Assembly: GCA_021234155.1 (NCBI GenBank)
Contig: JAJEKV010000115.1
Span: 188,001-252,000 of the forward strand
From: Isoetes taiwanensis
Lineage: Eukaryota; Streptophyta; Lycopodiopsida; Isoetales; Isoetaceae
Length of the DNA: 64,000 nucleotides
Direction of reading: 5' to 3'
Shown piece after piece: positions 33,000-45,439 of the stretch (its first letter is position 1; each line of letters starts with the position of its first letter). The notes under the pieces were generated by a model, which worked only from the letters and a program-made list of their open reading frames with translations, was not told the origin of the DNA and searched no databases. The translations under genes were made by a program, and so were the position numbers.

Positions 33000-33420
33000 T
33001 GCAATAGCTGAAGGTTAATCTTTGGAGAAACCGCATTACTCTCTAGGGTTTGCCATCTTGCTCTCACTAGGGTTTTGCCCACACACCCAATTTTTTCAGC
33101 CCTCTATCCCAAATAGTTGCAAAACGGAAGTAAATCCCGCCTCGAATTCTAAGCATCCATAACGCAGCTTCATGCAACTTTCTGCTTTGTCCTAATCTTC
33201 GTTTGTCCTAAGAAGTTGCTTTAAGAGCATTTTAGATTCCCCATTTTGGGTGTTAAGCACCCAAAACAGCCTTTTGTAACTGCTTTGCCCTAATTTTTGT
33301 GCCCTAATTTATGTTTCCCACAGAAAAAGCTACGCCAAGGACATTTTGGAGTCCTTGTTTTGGATTCTAAGCATACAAAATCGCTTCACAAGAACCTTTA
33401 AGAGTATGTATTAATGTATA
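33000..33420 (-). repeat. Inverted partner of the repeat at 10185-10600
   Basis: Reverse complement of the 10185-10600 repeat, with cleaner sequence: it lacks the A-rich insert and the doubled AATCCAAAACAAGGACTCC. Minus-strand LINE fragment sequence continues on its high-coordinate side. Confidence 0.8.
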
Positions 33421-34560
33421 AAAATTTACATAGGACATCCCCAAGTGGGATTGATAGAAAGAATTGTCACGGGTGGGTATTACTCATAAGTATCAAGGCT
33501 TGTACTAAGAAGTTGCCACCACCCGTCTTCCCTAGCCACAGGGTACTATATGGTGCTAGTAGCCAGCTCTAGGCAACAAGACCTTGGGAGATGGCCCCCC
33601 TGAAGATGAAGATCCAACTTCTATTCCTGCACACTGTTTAAGTCCAACTCCCAGTGACATTTGAGAAATAAATAGAATCCCCTTATATTGTCAATTCTAT
33701 CCAAGTTCTTGTTGTAATTATGGCCAAACTTTTTATGGTGGGCGAGGGCCATGAGGGCTACCTCCACATTGAAGGTGCTCTTAATTCTCGTTACTGAAAT
33801 AGGCAATCCTCCAAGAGCTACACTGCATTAATGCTTCCAGATGCACCATAATGATATATTAGTTAAAGTGAGTTGGATAATGTCTGCACCTACACTGGCT
33901 AGAATGGTTGGCCATGATAGCTGACATATCTGTAGCCCAATGATTGGACAAACCCATCTCCAGAAGTCTCCGATGATCGGACAAAAGAAAAGGTGATCCA
34001 TTGTCTCTGAGGCTCCACATCCAAGAGGCCAGAGATCATGTTAAATAACTCCCTTATTCATCAACCATATAGTGTAAATGCCTTCTTCTATTAGGATTAC
34101 AAAACCCCTGCCCATGAAGGACCTTCGTAGTAATGAATCCAACAGCCAATGTTATTGGTATGTAAAATCGAAAGCATCATGATCTGAAAGCACTTGCAAA
34201 ATATCTAAAGCCAAATGCGATGCGAGAGGTGTTATCCAGAAGTGTGGGCAAGTTAAGAGTCGAGCATTGGAGGTCTACATATATGTATTTCATACATGTA
34301 CAAAAGCAAGGCAACTTTGTAGTATATGAAGTTCATCCACTATTTTTTGTAAATGACAACATTGGAAACTAGTCTCAATGTGTGAAGGATGGCCCATGTT
34401 CTAGTAGATGCAATATCTCTTTATTTTGTTGCAAGACAGTTGTGGACCTCTTCTCTTATTACTTCATGTCTAGGTGGTTCTTTGCTTGCAGCACTATGGC
34501 AATCTAAGATGAAGATACTCTGCACCTATGGCAAGGATGCTTTGGTGTCTGATCCGCCCT
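33420..34560 (-). pseudogene. LINE 3' fragment with zinc-binding domain (minus strand)
   Basis: The reverse complement of 33975-34015 translates as CGASETMDHLFFCPI, the Cys/His pattern of the zf-RVT domain that closes ORF2 in plant L1 elements. Flanking frames to 34560 are broken. The unit is joined to the same 3' repeat as the LINE fragment at 9660-10215, which supports one family. Nothing upstream (RT, endonuclease) was recognised. Confidence 0.65.
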
Positions 34561-34724
34561 AAGCTCAGTACAAGTATCTATCCTAGCCTTTAGCCTACTA
34601 ACAATGCCTGCAAAAGAATATGCCCATGGCATATGCTAAACCCGCTAACCCTTTCGGGCACGCATACCCACAGGAGCCTTTCGAGAGTTGAAAAAAAAAG
34701 AGTAGGCCACACTTCAGATCCGGC

Positions 34725-36422
34725 ATGGCGTTGATGAAGACGTTCCTCATGGCCGTTCTCACAGCACTACTTTTCGCATCCTCTATCTCACTAGGTCTCT
34801 CCCATCATTCCTCGTTTGGTTTCTAAGCGAACCCTTTATTTTTCTGATCTTGATAAGTGAACGCCCTTAAACTTTGCAGTTTCTACAAAAAAGAAGGAAT
34901 CTGATGTCAAAGAGCTTCAAATTGGAGTCAAGGTAGATTTTTTCCACCATAAATGGTTCGTTTTGTCACAAAGGGAATGCTTGCTAATTTGATGCTATGC
35001 TTTTACTGCAGTTTAAACCAAAAACATGTGAAGTGCAGGCTCATAAGGGAGACCGAGTTAAGGTGCATTATAAGGTGTGATTCTACTTCTTATTTAGTGC
35101 TCTTTGTTTTGTGCAAATTGTGTTTGTACATTACACAAAAATAAGTTTTTGAGGCATTTAGGCTTCTTTTAGTACAATAAAGGATTAGGGTGCTCATAAC
35201 AATAAACATTAAGAACATATTGTAGCAATTTGAAACGTCGACAAACTCTATTTAGCCTATCAAACGCAGGATTAGGTGATCAATCAGCAAAACTGGTATA
35301 TCAGTAGGATTTCTAATTATCTTGATTCCTTAATAATGCACGGCATTAGTTTCATGCTGATAGACATGATTCTTATCCACTATATAAATAGAATTCCAAA
35401 CCAATTTTTTTCTGGAAATGGATTTCCTCCAGGTTGACTTTGCAAGCATCGAAAATTTGTCCTTGATTTGCTATGTGCAACGGGATGCATGGAATGTATC
35501 ATGTAGGATAGAATGAGAGCCTGTTCTCATTCAAGTTGTGTGAAAGTCTATGTAATGTTTGGCGTGAAAGTTTCAGTTTAATGACCACATCAGAAGGTTA
35601 GGGAAATGTAATAGAAATCAGCTGGTTCGTTGCTGTCAATACCTATGGCATAAGAGTAGAGTTACTCATCTGTTGTTTATGTTGGTACAATTTAGGGAAT
35701 GGAAAGGCTGGATGATTTTGAACATGACAGTTACAAAAACATTGTTATTGTAACATTGTTGATTTAATTGGCTAAAGGATGATACTAGGGTCCTGTTAAT
35801 AGAATATCCACCAGGCAGAAACTGGTGCTTATATTGTGATCCTCCTCTATCTCAAACTTTGAAACAGTTATTTCAAACCAGTCTTTTCCCAGCAGTATGT
35901 TTATGTTCAGACAGAGCTCAACTTAGCTGAATGGTTTATGTATTGTATTTGTTGATAAAAATTTGTATGTAGCTAAGATACACTTGCTTTTCTGACAGGG
36001 TGCCCTTACGGATGGAAGTGTTTTTGATTCTAGTTATGAAAGGGGTGATCCAATTGAGTTTGAACTGGGAAGTGGCCAAGTTATCAAAGGTAACTTTTGA
36101 AGTTTTTTTTAATAACCTTTTGTCGTTTCAGACGCGCAACATAGTGAACAGATGAGATTTTCTTGTTGTCAGGATGGGATCAGGGGATCCTTGGTATGTG
36201 TCTAGGAGAAAAGCGAAAGCTCAAGATTCCTTCGAAGTTGGGCTATGGTGATCAAGGATCTCCACCTAAAATACCTGGTATGGCTCCACTTTTTTTTTCC
36301 CCTCTGTCGCGGCACAATAAGACTGAAGAAAATGTTATCTAATTGCAGGTCATGCAACTCTAATTTTTGATACTGAGCTTGTTGGTGTCAATGGTAAAGG
36401 CCATGATGCTGCAGAGCTCTGA
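34725..36422 (+). CDS. FKBP15: FKBP15-like peptidyl-prolyl cis-trans isomerase (ER lumen), six exons
   Basis: Catalyses cis-trans isomerisation of prolyl bonds in the secretory pathway. Exons 34725-34794, 34880-34932, 35012-35074, 35999-36089, 36173-36277 and 36349-36422 all have GT-AG borders and join in frame to 151 codons, normal for plant FKBP15 (about 150-155). Residues 1-23 form a signal peptide ([20 protein letters not shown]). The FKBP domain (about 45-140) keeps the FK506-pocket residues: [33 protein letters not shown] and LIFDTEL. The last residues are HDAAEL, where plant relatives carry a K/HDEL-type ER retention signal, so retention may be weaker. Intron 3 is the longest (924 bp). 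No disabling change is visible; this is the one clearly intact gene in the window. Confidence 0.95.
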
Positions 36423-36789
36423 GCAAGCCGCGCGACCTTTTCCTTAGCTGGAATTTCTGCACTGGAAGGATTATTTTTCTTTTTGATGAGATATGGATCA
36501 CTGGTCTAGAAAAATCAAAACAGAATATCTGAAAAATGTGATAGCCGGAAAATGATATCGTTCCATGCTATGCATGAAGAAGATTAATATTCAACTTTGT
36601 GCTGTTAATGGTGAAAAGCAATGATGTCAACTAATTGCCATAATTGTTTGTGGTTAAGGTTGTGTTACATTCCAATGGTTTGGATCGAATTTTCACAAGC
36701 AAAATATCCTTGTTTAAGACGTAAAATGCTCTACTGTTTCTTCACTGCTACGAAATGCAAATGAGGTTTGCTTGTCGTTGAGCTTTATG

Positions 36790-37710
36790 TAAGCGTAAAC
36801 CACCAGTTGGCCAAAATTCTTGGATTTTGGCCTACTTGTTCAAAACAAAACAGCTATTCTTTGGGTTTTTGGCGAGCGCCGCTTACAGCTCGCCACAAAA
36901 TTTTCAAGTCCACAATTAACAGGTTCAATGCAAGAAAGACAATCTAGTAAGTGCAGGAGTTGCCATGGAAAATGTAGGAGTTTCTGCCATAGAAAATGTA
37001 AATGTAGGAGTTGCAGGTGACATTCAGGCAGTTGAAGCAAATAATGATCTTGAAGATGACGCTTTTCTTAATCGCCATTGGGAATCTTTGGAACACGCTG
37101 CATATGAGCATCAGATTGCCATGAATATCTCTGGCGGCAAGTTTCAGAATTGCGTCTTTAATTTCTATTGTAAAAGTTAGGTTGCTGTTCTAATACTCTG
37201 GTATGAATTTGATATGAATTCGATATATTGTGATATTTTGCGCTCTCATATATGCAGACTAAAATACTGGGTATGATCTCCGTTATATTTTGTGCAACTG
37301 AAATACTGGAATATGATCTGTGATGTTTGTAACATGATTTGTGCAAATAGTGGAATATAATTTGTGATTTGTGTAACTCATTGTGAAATGGTTTGTAAAA
37401 TGATGTGTAATGATCAGTGTGTAATGTTCAATGTGAAATGATGTGTAAAATGATCTATAAATTTGTCTAACATGATGATCTGTAAAATTTCATATAAAAT
37501 GATCTCTCCATGTGAAATACTGGAATGCAAGTGATGGAATGGAAGTGGAAAATGGATGTAGTAGCGTAAACACTAGTTAGCCAAAATTCTTGGAATTTGG
37601 CCTAATTGTTCAAAACAGATATTCTCTGGGTTTTTGGGGGCCACCGCTTACAGCTCGCCACAAGTTTATTTAAAAATTTTCAAGTCCACAATTAACAAGT
37701 TCAATGCGCT
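36790..37710. repeat. Direct repeats of about 135 bp bounding a 600-bp spacer
   Basis: GCCAAAATTCTTGGATTTTGGCC (itself an imperfect palindrome), then TTGTTCAAAAC, GGGTTTTTGG, CGCTTACAGCTCGCCACAA and TTTTCAAGTCCACAATTAACA, occur at about 36798-36930 and 37567-37705. The spacer includes a short open frame (36965-37180) and, from 37200 to 37530, a low-complexity stretch of AAATGATNTGTAA-like units. Flanking repeats around a noncoding core resemble a small LTR-type (TRIM-like) element or a segmental duplication. Confidence 0.65.
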
Positions 37711-38610
37711 TAAACAATTTGCTAATAAAAGTTTCAAATGCAATCAAAATTTCATTTCAAAATTGGATCACTAATAGTGTTTAAACGGTACATTGGTCAA
37801 ACAAAAAGGATTTCAGATATCATTTCTCCACATCTTAAACGAAAGCCATTCCACAAAACAACATCATTTGCTATTTGATTTCTCCAAATAAGTTCTTGCA
37901 CCAGCTGAAGCAGGTACTTGGACAAAGGCGCAATTGTTAAACGTCGCTCCCATGAACGAATGACCAGCCAGAACAACAAAAATGAAACAATGAAAATCTA
38001 CAACTCAATTAAACTTAACTACTTACCAACCATTTTTTATAAAGCTATTTGGCGAAAAATATAAGATGCCGATTGTCCTTGAAAAAAGCATCGAAAGCCC
38101 AATAATCAAAAAAATCCTTGTCATCTTCATTACAAACTTCAACTACAGATCTTGGACTAAGTAAAGTATTGTTACTTGCTTCTTTAACATCGCTACTCGC
38201 TGCCACAACAGTATCATCTGTAACAACACTGCTATCCGTTTTATATTATTCGTTGCTACAACATTCAATCCACTATCAACTATGATAGGACCACTCGGAG
38301 GTGGTGAATCATCCAGAATATTTCCATCACCCTGCTCAGCTTCACCGACATATACTTTAAGTTCTAAATATGAACAAGATGGAAAAATCAAAATTGATGT
38401 AATACAAGACAGTAAAAAGAAAAAGATGCCTGCATTAAGCACAACATTCAAAGATGATCACCCAACATATTATTTTCACCCGCCTTGAACGTTTCACTAA
38501 GCACATTTGCATAAACCCTCTTATTACCATCATCATCATACGATTTTGCGCGGATGCTTATATCGGCATTAACCTAAATATCTTTGTTACCGTCATACCT
38601 GTCAAATACT
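37710..38610. other. Unassigned region
   Basis: Short open frames on both strands (for example 38143-38451 minus) match no family I know. It may be decayed transposon DNA, given what lies on both sides. Confidence 0.3.
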
Positions 38611-38616
38611 TAACTT

Positions 38617-39031
38617 CAGGGATAGGTTCAATACCCCCTACATTTTATATGCAATACATATTATTCGTATGATACGTCACAAATTTGTCGTATAATACAT
38701 AAAAAATATGGCAAAAAATAATTCCGGACCTTAGGAAGATTTTGGCATTACGAAAAGAACTAAAAGCGTCTGTGAAGTTTTTTTTCACATACGCCAAACT
38801 GAGAAAAAAACGTACACGATATTCAAGTTTTAAATTTGTGCTATGGTTTTATTAAAACCGCGTACGCAATTTTTTTTTTTGCATATGCGATTTAGTAGAT
38901 TTCGCGTATACAAAATTTTTTTCCGGGTTGCCAGAGAAAAATATGTGAAATATGTTTTAAACAATAAAATACATATTTTTTACTTTATCTCGTCGAAATT
39001 TTTAATTTCATATGTATGGAACCTATCCCTG
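38617..39031. mobile_element. Non-autonomous hAT-type MITE, 415 bp
   Basis: The left end is CAGGGATAGGTTC (38617-38629) and the right end is GAACCTATCCCTG (39019-39031), a perfect 13-bp TIR starting CAGGG as in hAT elements. Flanks are CTTAACTT (left) and CTTAATTA (right), an imperfect 8-bp target duplication. The interior is noncoding and rich in short motifs in both orientations (CGTATGA, CGTATAA, CGCGTACG, GCATATGCG, CGCGTATAC), like the subterminal transposase-binding repeats of hAT elements. The TIR differs from that of the hAT at 10864-18737, so a different transposase would mobilise it. Confidence 0.75.
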
Positions 39032-39032
39032 C

Positions 39033-39374
39033 TTAATTAGCGTATGAAATAAATTCAATAGATAACAGAAGAGAAAAATAAAACTTACTTTTCATATGAC
39101 TAGATTTTCTATGACTCATTCCTATTTCTGGGGAAACACCTGCCATTGACATGCGTGTGATAGAAGATACATATCCACTTTTGTTACAGATATCACAAAA
39201 ATAAACTGGCCCATGGCTTTTATCCATTTTAAGATATAACAACCAACAAGCCTTAAAATTGAATGGTGGTATCTCCATTTTTTTGAAGGGCAACTTTTTA
39301 GAGTTGCCATTCATGTTGAAAGGCAATTTTGCCAAGATGCCATTCTTTTGAAGGTTAAATTTTTTCTTAGCCAT
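39033..39374 (-). other. Unrecognised minus-strand frame
   Basis: 113 codons. It contains a Cys pair in YFCDICNKSG followed by a His, which could be part of a zinc finger, and a repeated Leu-Pro-Phe motif near its start. No family assigned. It lies between the hAT MITE and the second hAT transposase and may be transposon-derived. Confidence 0.2.
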
Positions 39375-39539
39375 TCATTAAAGCTGCAATAAACAAACAT
39401 AAATTCAATATAAAAGCAAAAACACTTCATCATATATAATTCACACATTAAAGGCCTTCCTATTATGATTCAATAGCCCAAAGTTTCCAATTGCACCATG
39501 CGGCGTTGCTTATGATCCATTCAATTAGCATAGATCATC

Positions 39540-41515
39540 TCATAGTACGCATACGCCCGCGTCGAGTGATAATGATAAGAACATCAACATTTCAAGAGTT
39601 TTCAGATTCAAAGATTCTCGATCATCATCCTTTATCAAGTTTTGCCTTCGGAATCCACGTTCACATTCTACAGATGATGCTGGAAGAACTAGAACAGCTT
39701 GCCATAACTTCATCACGTCATCATAGACATCAAAATAGAAATCACATACTCTACAAGCATCCCATAAAGTCTTCATGTTCTTACGGCTTTGTTGCACTTG
39801 TAATCTTACTACAAATGAATATGCTTGCCCTTTGCACTTTTCAATATCAAGAAATGCATATTTTCCTTCCCCAAAATTGTTGCATAAAGTGCTAGTCCAC
39901 TTATCTGTTTGGTCTTCCATTTCCTTCGAATCCATAGGATATTCATTTGTGGAGAATAACTTTGTGCTTGCTAACAAATCTTCCCCTCGATCATTAAATC
40001 TTTGCTTCAAACATGATATGACTTTCCTCACAAATTCTTGACCAACTTTGACACATGATGCGATTGTGTCTCCAAATGAAGGCGCATCAAAGGAAAGCAT
40101 GTACCTAGTAATCAATGAGATATATAACTACGAAGTGACAATACAAAACAAACATTGGCTACCAAAAGAATTCATATATACCTATGACGAAAACCTCCAT
40201 CATCCTTATAAAGCAAGTGGCCTTCATGCTCTTGAACCATCGCTAAGAATTCAGTAGTATACTTGGCACGTCTTCCAAAAGATGTACCAAGATACGCGAG
40301 ATGACATTGACACGAGAAAGCCATCTCACATCATGGATTTGTTGCAAGTTAATCTTTGGCAACTCAAAGACCTCCTCCAAAGAACGTAAACTTGCATGCC
40401 GTCTTGAAGATCTACCCACCCATGAACTCACTTTCCTTGCCAATTTCTCAAGATCTTTAAATCACGGAAAGTAATTGAAAGCATCACTAGCGCAAGTGCT
40501 TCTCGATGAAACAATACAATGCACACCTACCAAATGTGGTATATCCCTTCGAAGTTGTGTTACAAGACCATTTTGTGACCCAACCATTGCCGAACAACCA
40601 TCGGTTGCAATGCCAACTAGTCTTGACATAGGCAGCCCCAATTCATTCAAACAAGAAACAAGACTTTGGTAAAGGGTATTAGATGTACCAAATTTCAAAA
40701 AGCGTGTGCATGGTATGCCCTTGCCTTTCTACTGTTAAGTAACACACATAAACAATGAGATGTTGCTCCAAAGATCTATCGGTACTCTCGTCAACCATTA
40801 TGGAGTAGAATGGACTCTCCACAACCTCCTTCAATAATACCTCCAAATATGCTCGATGGGCGTGACCATAAAATCTTTACCTAAATGAGATTAACAAAAT
40901 GAAATGAATGAATATTTGAGCTTTAAAAAAAATAAAGAAAGAGAAAACACAAATTAATCTCATAGGAAGACATATATAAATTAAACATAACTTCGAATAA
41001 ATGTACACATATAAGATTTGTATAGGATGAGTACTCGTCGTTGATAGGCATATTAGGAGTCCCAATCAATCTTTGAAATTCACAAAGCCTCTCATACTCC
41101 TTCAAAGAGTGCATTTGTGATCTTGGCTTTACAATATGCACATTTTATCACGGAAAGCGATCACGAGCCTTTTCTTGTTCACACATAAGCTGCTTGACTT
41201 TTGGAATAGTGGACAACAGCTTCCATGCGTAAGTTAGCAAGCTTGTGAACCTCTAACTTATCATGAGTAGCTAAAGCTCCTCTTTCTATAGAAGATCTTC
41301 CCACTTTTGCAAAAGGTGTGTCCATTTTAAATTCCACACACCATTTACATTTAATCCTTTGATTAGGAGGAATTCCAACACAATAATTCCATGGATATGG
41401 AATAACCCAACAGTTTCAGAACTCTTTTAAAGTACATTTTTTTTTTTGGCAATTCCATCACACTTTTCAAATTCATCAAATTAGATCATCGATATATCAT
41501 CTTCCTCGTCTATGC
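39540..41515 (-). pseudogene. Second hAT transposase (zinc-finger-862-like), degenerate
   Basis: Read from 41515 down to 39540 on the minus strand. The N-terminal zinc finger reads VIPYPWNYC then NQRIKCKWC (about 41405-41330), and ALATHDKLEVHK near 41270 supplies the His ligands. The catalytic core reads GIATDGCSAMVGSQNG then HLVGVHC (40610-40510). DVRWLSR lies at about 40325. The C-terminal dimerisation region reads LWQAVLVLPASSVECERGF then SLNLKTLEMLM (39700-39570). At least four frameshifts or stops break it. Its 5' side abuts the A tail of a long LINE at 41531, so further 5' sequence may lie beyond that insertion. It is diverged from the hAT at 10864-18737. Confidence 0.8.
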
Positions 41516-42344
41516 ATGCAGTTACGCATTTTTTTTTTTTTTTTTTTTTTTTTGAGTGAATGGGGTTTTTTTCATTAATTATAGAAAAAGGTACAACATA
41601 GTGAGTAAACCTTTATAGATAGGCTACTCATAGTAAAGTAAACAAATGAACATAAGTGAAAAGGTGCTTCTGTAAGCACATATATGTAATATGTTGACAA
41701 AAGCGATGGTGAGCTGTAGAAAATAGTCTTTGCTACTAAGTGCATTAGCGACATAAGTGAACATACTTATCGGGCAGTTCTGCTTGAGAAAAAGTAGATG
41801 TTAATAAAATTTGTAGATATTATATGCTAGTCTGTTTAGAGCCAAAGGGATAAGTCTTTGGTCAGCGATTTGGGATGGTGGGATGATTTATGTGAAAGTG
41901 GTAGGAATTGAGAATTCATGGTGAGCTCGAAAGTTTGGCTGAAGTATGAGAGTTACGCCATTTCCCGGTTTAGCTCGATGATCAATCATGCATTAGTAGT
42001 GGACATCATAATTATTAAGGTGCCATATGCATCTGCCCCTGTAATGGTAGTAGCATTCCACTGTAATACTCAAATTGCTGATTTGTCATTCTTACGCTGT
42101 TAATCTCCATGAACCACCATATCTAGTGCATTAAGTATGTGCCTCTGCAAAATTCCATAGCCCAATCTAATTCTACATCGGGTATGTCAATTATGTCTAT
42201 ATCCGTGATCCCTCTAAGCGTGCTGTCCACATATCATGTGTATATTGTATGTCATGTACAAGCCTGCATACTGGAAAAAGTCTCTACGTACTCTGCGGGC
42301 TCCTTTGAAGTACCAAAGTCTCTGCTAAAAGCTGCTCATGTAAT

Positions 42345-42916
42345 CTAGGAGAAATGCATTGAGTGTCGATAAAGTAAATCATGACAATTTAATTTGAACA
42401 ATCTATGAGCTCCTATGAATTGACCTATATTTAACCATTGTGTATCTAAATCATCTTTATGTAAGTGTTTTTGGTTTGGTGGCCACCATCTCAATGTCAT
42501 ATATAACTTGAGATTTAATCCGAACATAGATATTTGTTTTCCTCCATATTGGCTTTTGTTTCTATGCTTCCACACATTCCATAATGCAATGCAACATAAA
42601 ATATTCTTATAAGCATCATCATTCATCATAAATTCAAGTAAAGTAGCGGGACAATTTATATGAAAAGTATTTTCAAACCATTCCCAAAAACTAGTAAGCT
42701 TTACCAGACCAAATATGTGCTCCATGGATTCAACATATCGCAATCAAGAGGCGATGGGATTAAGCTGAATTTGTTGCGAGTTGGAGTGCCTTGAGATAAT
42801 TTCGGACATGGCACACTTTTATTTGCAATTAACCAAGCAAAATAAGAAATTTTGGGGGCGGGTGGGAGAGCGGATATTCTTGAGCAGTCGAATGCAATGT
42901 CATCTGAAGGTCCCAA
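42345..42916 (-). pseudogene. LINE ORF2 C-terminus, zf-RVT domain
   Basis: Two overlapping minus-strand frames (42701-42916 and 42345-42743) together read LPPAPKISYFAWLIANKSVP, then a short gap, then LVKLTSFWEWF and CCIALWNVWKHRN. This is the zinc-binding region and C-terminal tail that follow the RT in plant L1 ORF2. The expected Cys-x-x-Cys pair falls at the frame change. Confidence 0.7.
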
Positions 42917-43599
42917 TAGATCTTAGATTTAGAAGGTACATGAGGCTTATTTAAACAAGTATAAACCTTGGATACATTGTAACTTGGTTTACCACGGAGG
43001 GTCCATTCTGCGATGTAGGATTGTGGTGAAAGTTGACATTGCCAATTCTTTGTATGATGAATCGTATATCATTTTATCGAGGCGCCTCGATTCGATTTTA
43101 AGATTGGTCGGGAGATCCACCTTGTGTTTTCCCGAGATCACCAAGATGCAAAATACCATAGGACATCCATTTTTATAAAGCTTTGGGTGGTTTATGGCGG
43201 AGGTGTAGTATTATTATCTACGGAGAAATTGGGATTCGAGAATAAACTTGTGTTGGGTGGTACTCAATAGCGAAAATATCAAAGGTTTTGTGAACCTTGT
43301 TCCAAGCTTGAATGAAACTTTTCATGAGAGGAGAAGTATTAGGGGCGGGTTTCAAAGTTGTGAAAGGCTGAGGAAGGCAAACTATGGTGATGGAAGGATG
43401 CCCCTTAGGGTGATTGCGGGGCACCAATATTTAATGAAGACCATGGCTGGATTGTTGTGGTGAATAATGATTTCCAAATGTACTTCCCGGCTAAGGCATA
43501 GCCACGAAGGATCAAATTTTTGCATCCAAGGCCACCATGTATCTTGCTTACGGTGATAGTGTTCGATTAACCATGTGATGATTCTTCGGATAAAGTTCC

Positions 43600-45010
43600 T
43601 TACAATTCTCTCAATTTCTTTGGTAAATGCATTTGGGAGCCAAAAGAGCCGAGGAGTAATATATGTGAGAGGCGGCAATGGTGAGTTAGCAATTCTTGTT
43701 CTCCACTGCCAGGAGAGAGACAATTGCCATAATTGCCTAATTTCTTTTCGATTCTACTTAACTATAGGAGACCATAGCTCTTTTAAACTAGGATTGAGTG
43801 TGAGGAGGCATACCTAGAAGGCTTGTTGTTTTGATTGATCGATGCATTTGATACACAATGTTATCGGTGTCCATGTCACCAATGATGGTACATTTATTTA
43901 GATTAATTTGAATGCGAAGCGACTCAAAGATGTGAATTATGTGGAGGAAGTTGGCAATGATGCTAGGATCATTCTTGAGAAAATTTGAAAGAGTCATCGC
44001 ATATTGGAGAATAAACGAGTTGGTTGTATTGTCGGGGAAGATTAAGTCCAATAATATTCCCCAAGGATTGATGGTAGTTGATCACTCTAGTTAACATCTA
44101 AACAGCGGCCCGAGAAAAGAGATATGGTGCAAGGGACATCCACATCTCACACCTCGAGCAAGAGGGAAAAAATAGCCGGGGGAACCATTGACAAAACAGT
44201 TGATTGAGATCTAGAATTTAAGCCCAAAATAAGCTTAATAATCTTATCACTTTGAAGCCAAGCTTTTGAAGAGAAATTCTAGAAAGTTCCATCTAAATAA
44301 TAAGTATCAAAAGCTTTTGAGAAATCTAGCTTGAGCAAAATGCAGGTTTTGCTTAGTGAGATTATTCAATGCATTCCCTCCATGGCTGCAATGTAGTTAT
44401 CAAGGATGAATCTGTTGGGGAGGAAGGCCATTGATTGATGTGATAACCCCTGGAGATGAGATTTGACCACATTGGCTATGATTTTTGTACGGACCTTATA
44501 AGTGGAGTTTGTCAAAGAAATAGGCCTCGGTCCAGAAAGGATTGTGGATTGTCAACCTTAGGAATTAGAGTAATGAGGCGGATGAGAGAGAAGGATGAAG
44601 GTGGTTTGAGTTCGAAACCTTTGATCATATGCACAAAGTCATCTTTAAGAGTTTCCCAAAATGTAATAAAAATTACAGGGGTAACCCATCAGGGACTGGG
44701 CTTTTACCTTTTGCAAGACTTTTTAAAGTGAAGAAAATCTCTTCACATTTGGAATAGACTCCATTGCGGGGGTCATGACAATGAATGCTTGTGAAGATCA
44801 TTATTTTCAACCAGATCGATAAAAGATTTAGCTTCGCAATTTGGACATGATTGTCTGCAGGGGCTGGGAGAAAATATTAGCATAATTTGAGCAAAAAAAG
44901 TTGGAAATTTCTTTTTGATCAGTAATGGTATTATCATTTCCATCTTTGGTGAGATAAGTTGATTTTTTGAAGCCTAGACTTAGCAACTCTATAGAAAAAC
45001 CTTGAATTCC
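43600..45010 (-). pseudogene. LINE ORF2 reverse transcriptase remnant
   Basis: From high to low coordinate: the pre-RT segment ITDQKEISNFFCSNYANIF (44950-44870), LAKGKSPVPDGL (about 44725-44690), RGVRCGCPLH (about 44145-44115, for the family's RGVRQGCPLSP), LRIQINLNKCTIIGD (43920-43870), and NAFTKEIERIVRNFI (43640-43590). Frames change several times and the FADD catalytic box is not clear. Together the segments place an RT here. Confidence 0.75.
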
Positions 45011-45439
45011 CATGATCCATGTGAGATAGGTATTTTTAGTTTACATCGATAGATGCACCTTTAGCTTCCGCTCTTCAATGGTTTTAATTACCATTTCAGT
45101 TTCCTTCTTGTCTATGGAGATCAATGTTGAAGGGGTCTTCTTGCTGATTAATTCTAACCTCCTTCATTTTACGCAAATAAGATTTCTTTTCTGCTTTGCT
45201 TAATCTCATGAAGATTCTTTGACCATTGCTTAATCGGGCCTTTGATTTTTTAATGTTGTCATAGAAAGTTCTCATGGGTTTGTAGATCGACCTTGGGTAG
45301 AAAGTGTAAAAGGCAATGAAATCTTCTGAAAGGATTCGAGAATCTAGGAGTGGCGTTTAATTTAAAGGGAGTGTTTCCATGCCTTTTGATAGAGAGCATA
45401 AGATTAGTAGAAAAATTGAAATTGGTGATCAGGATATTG

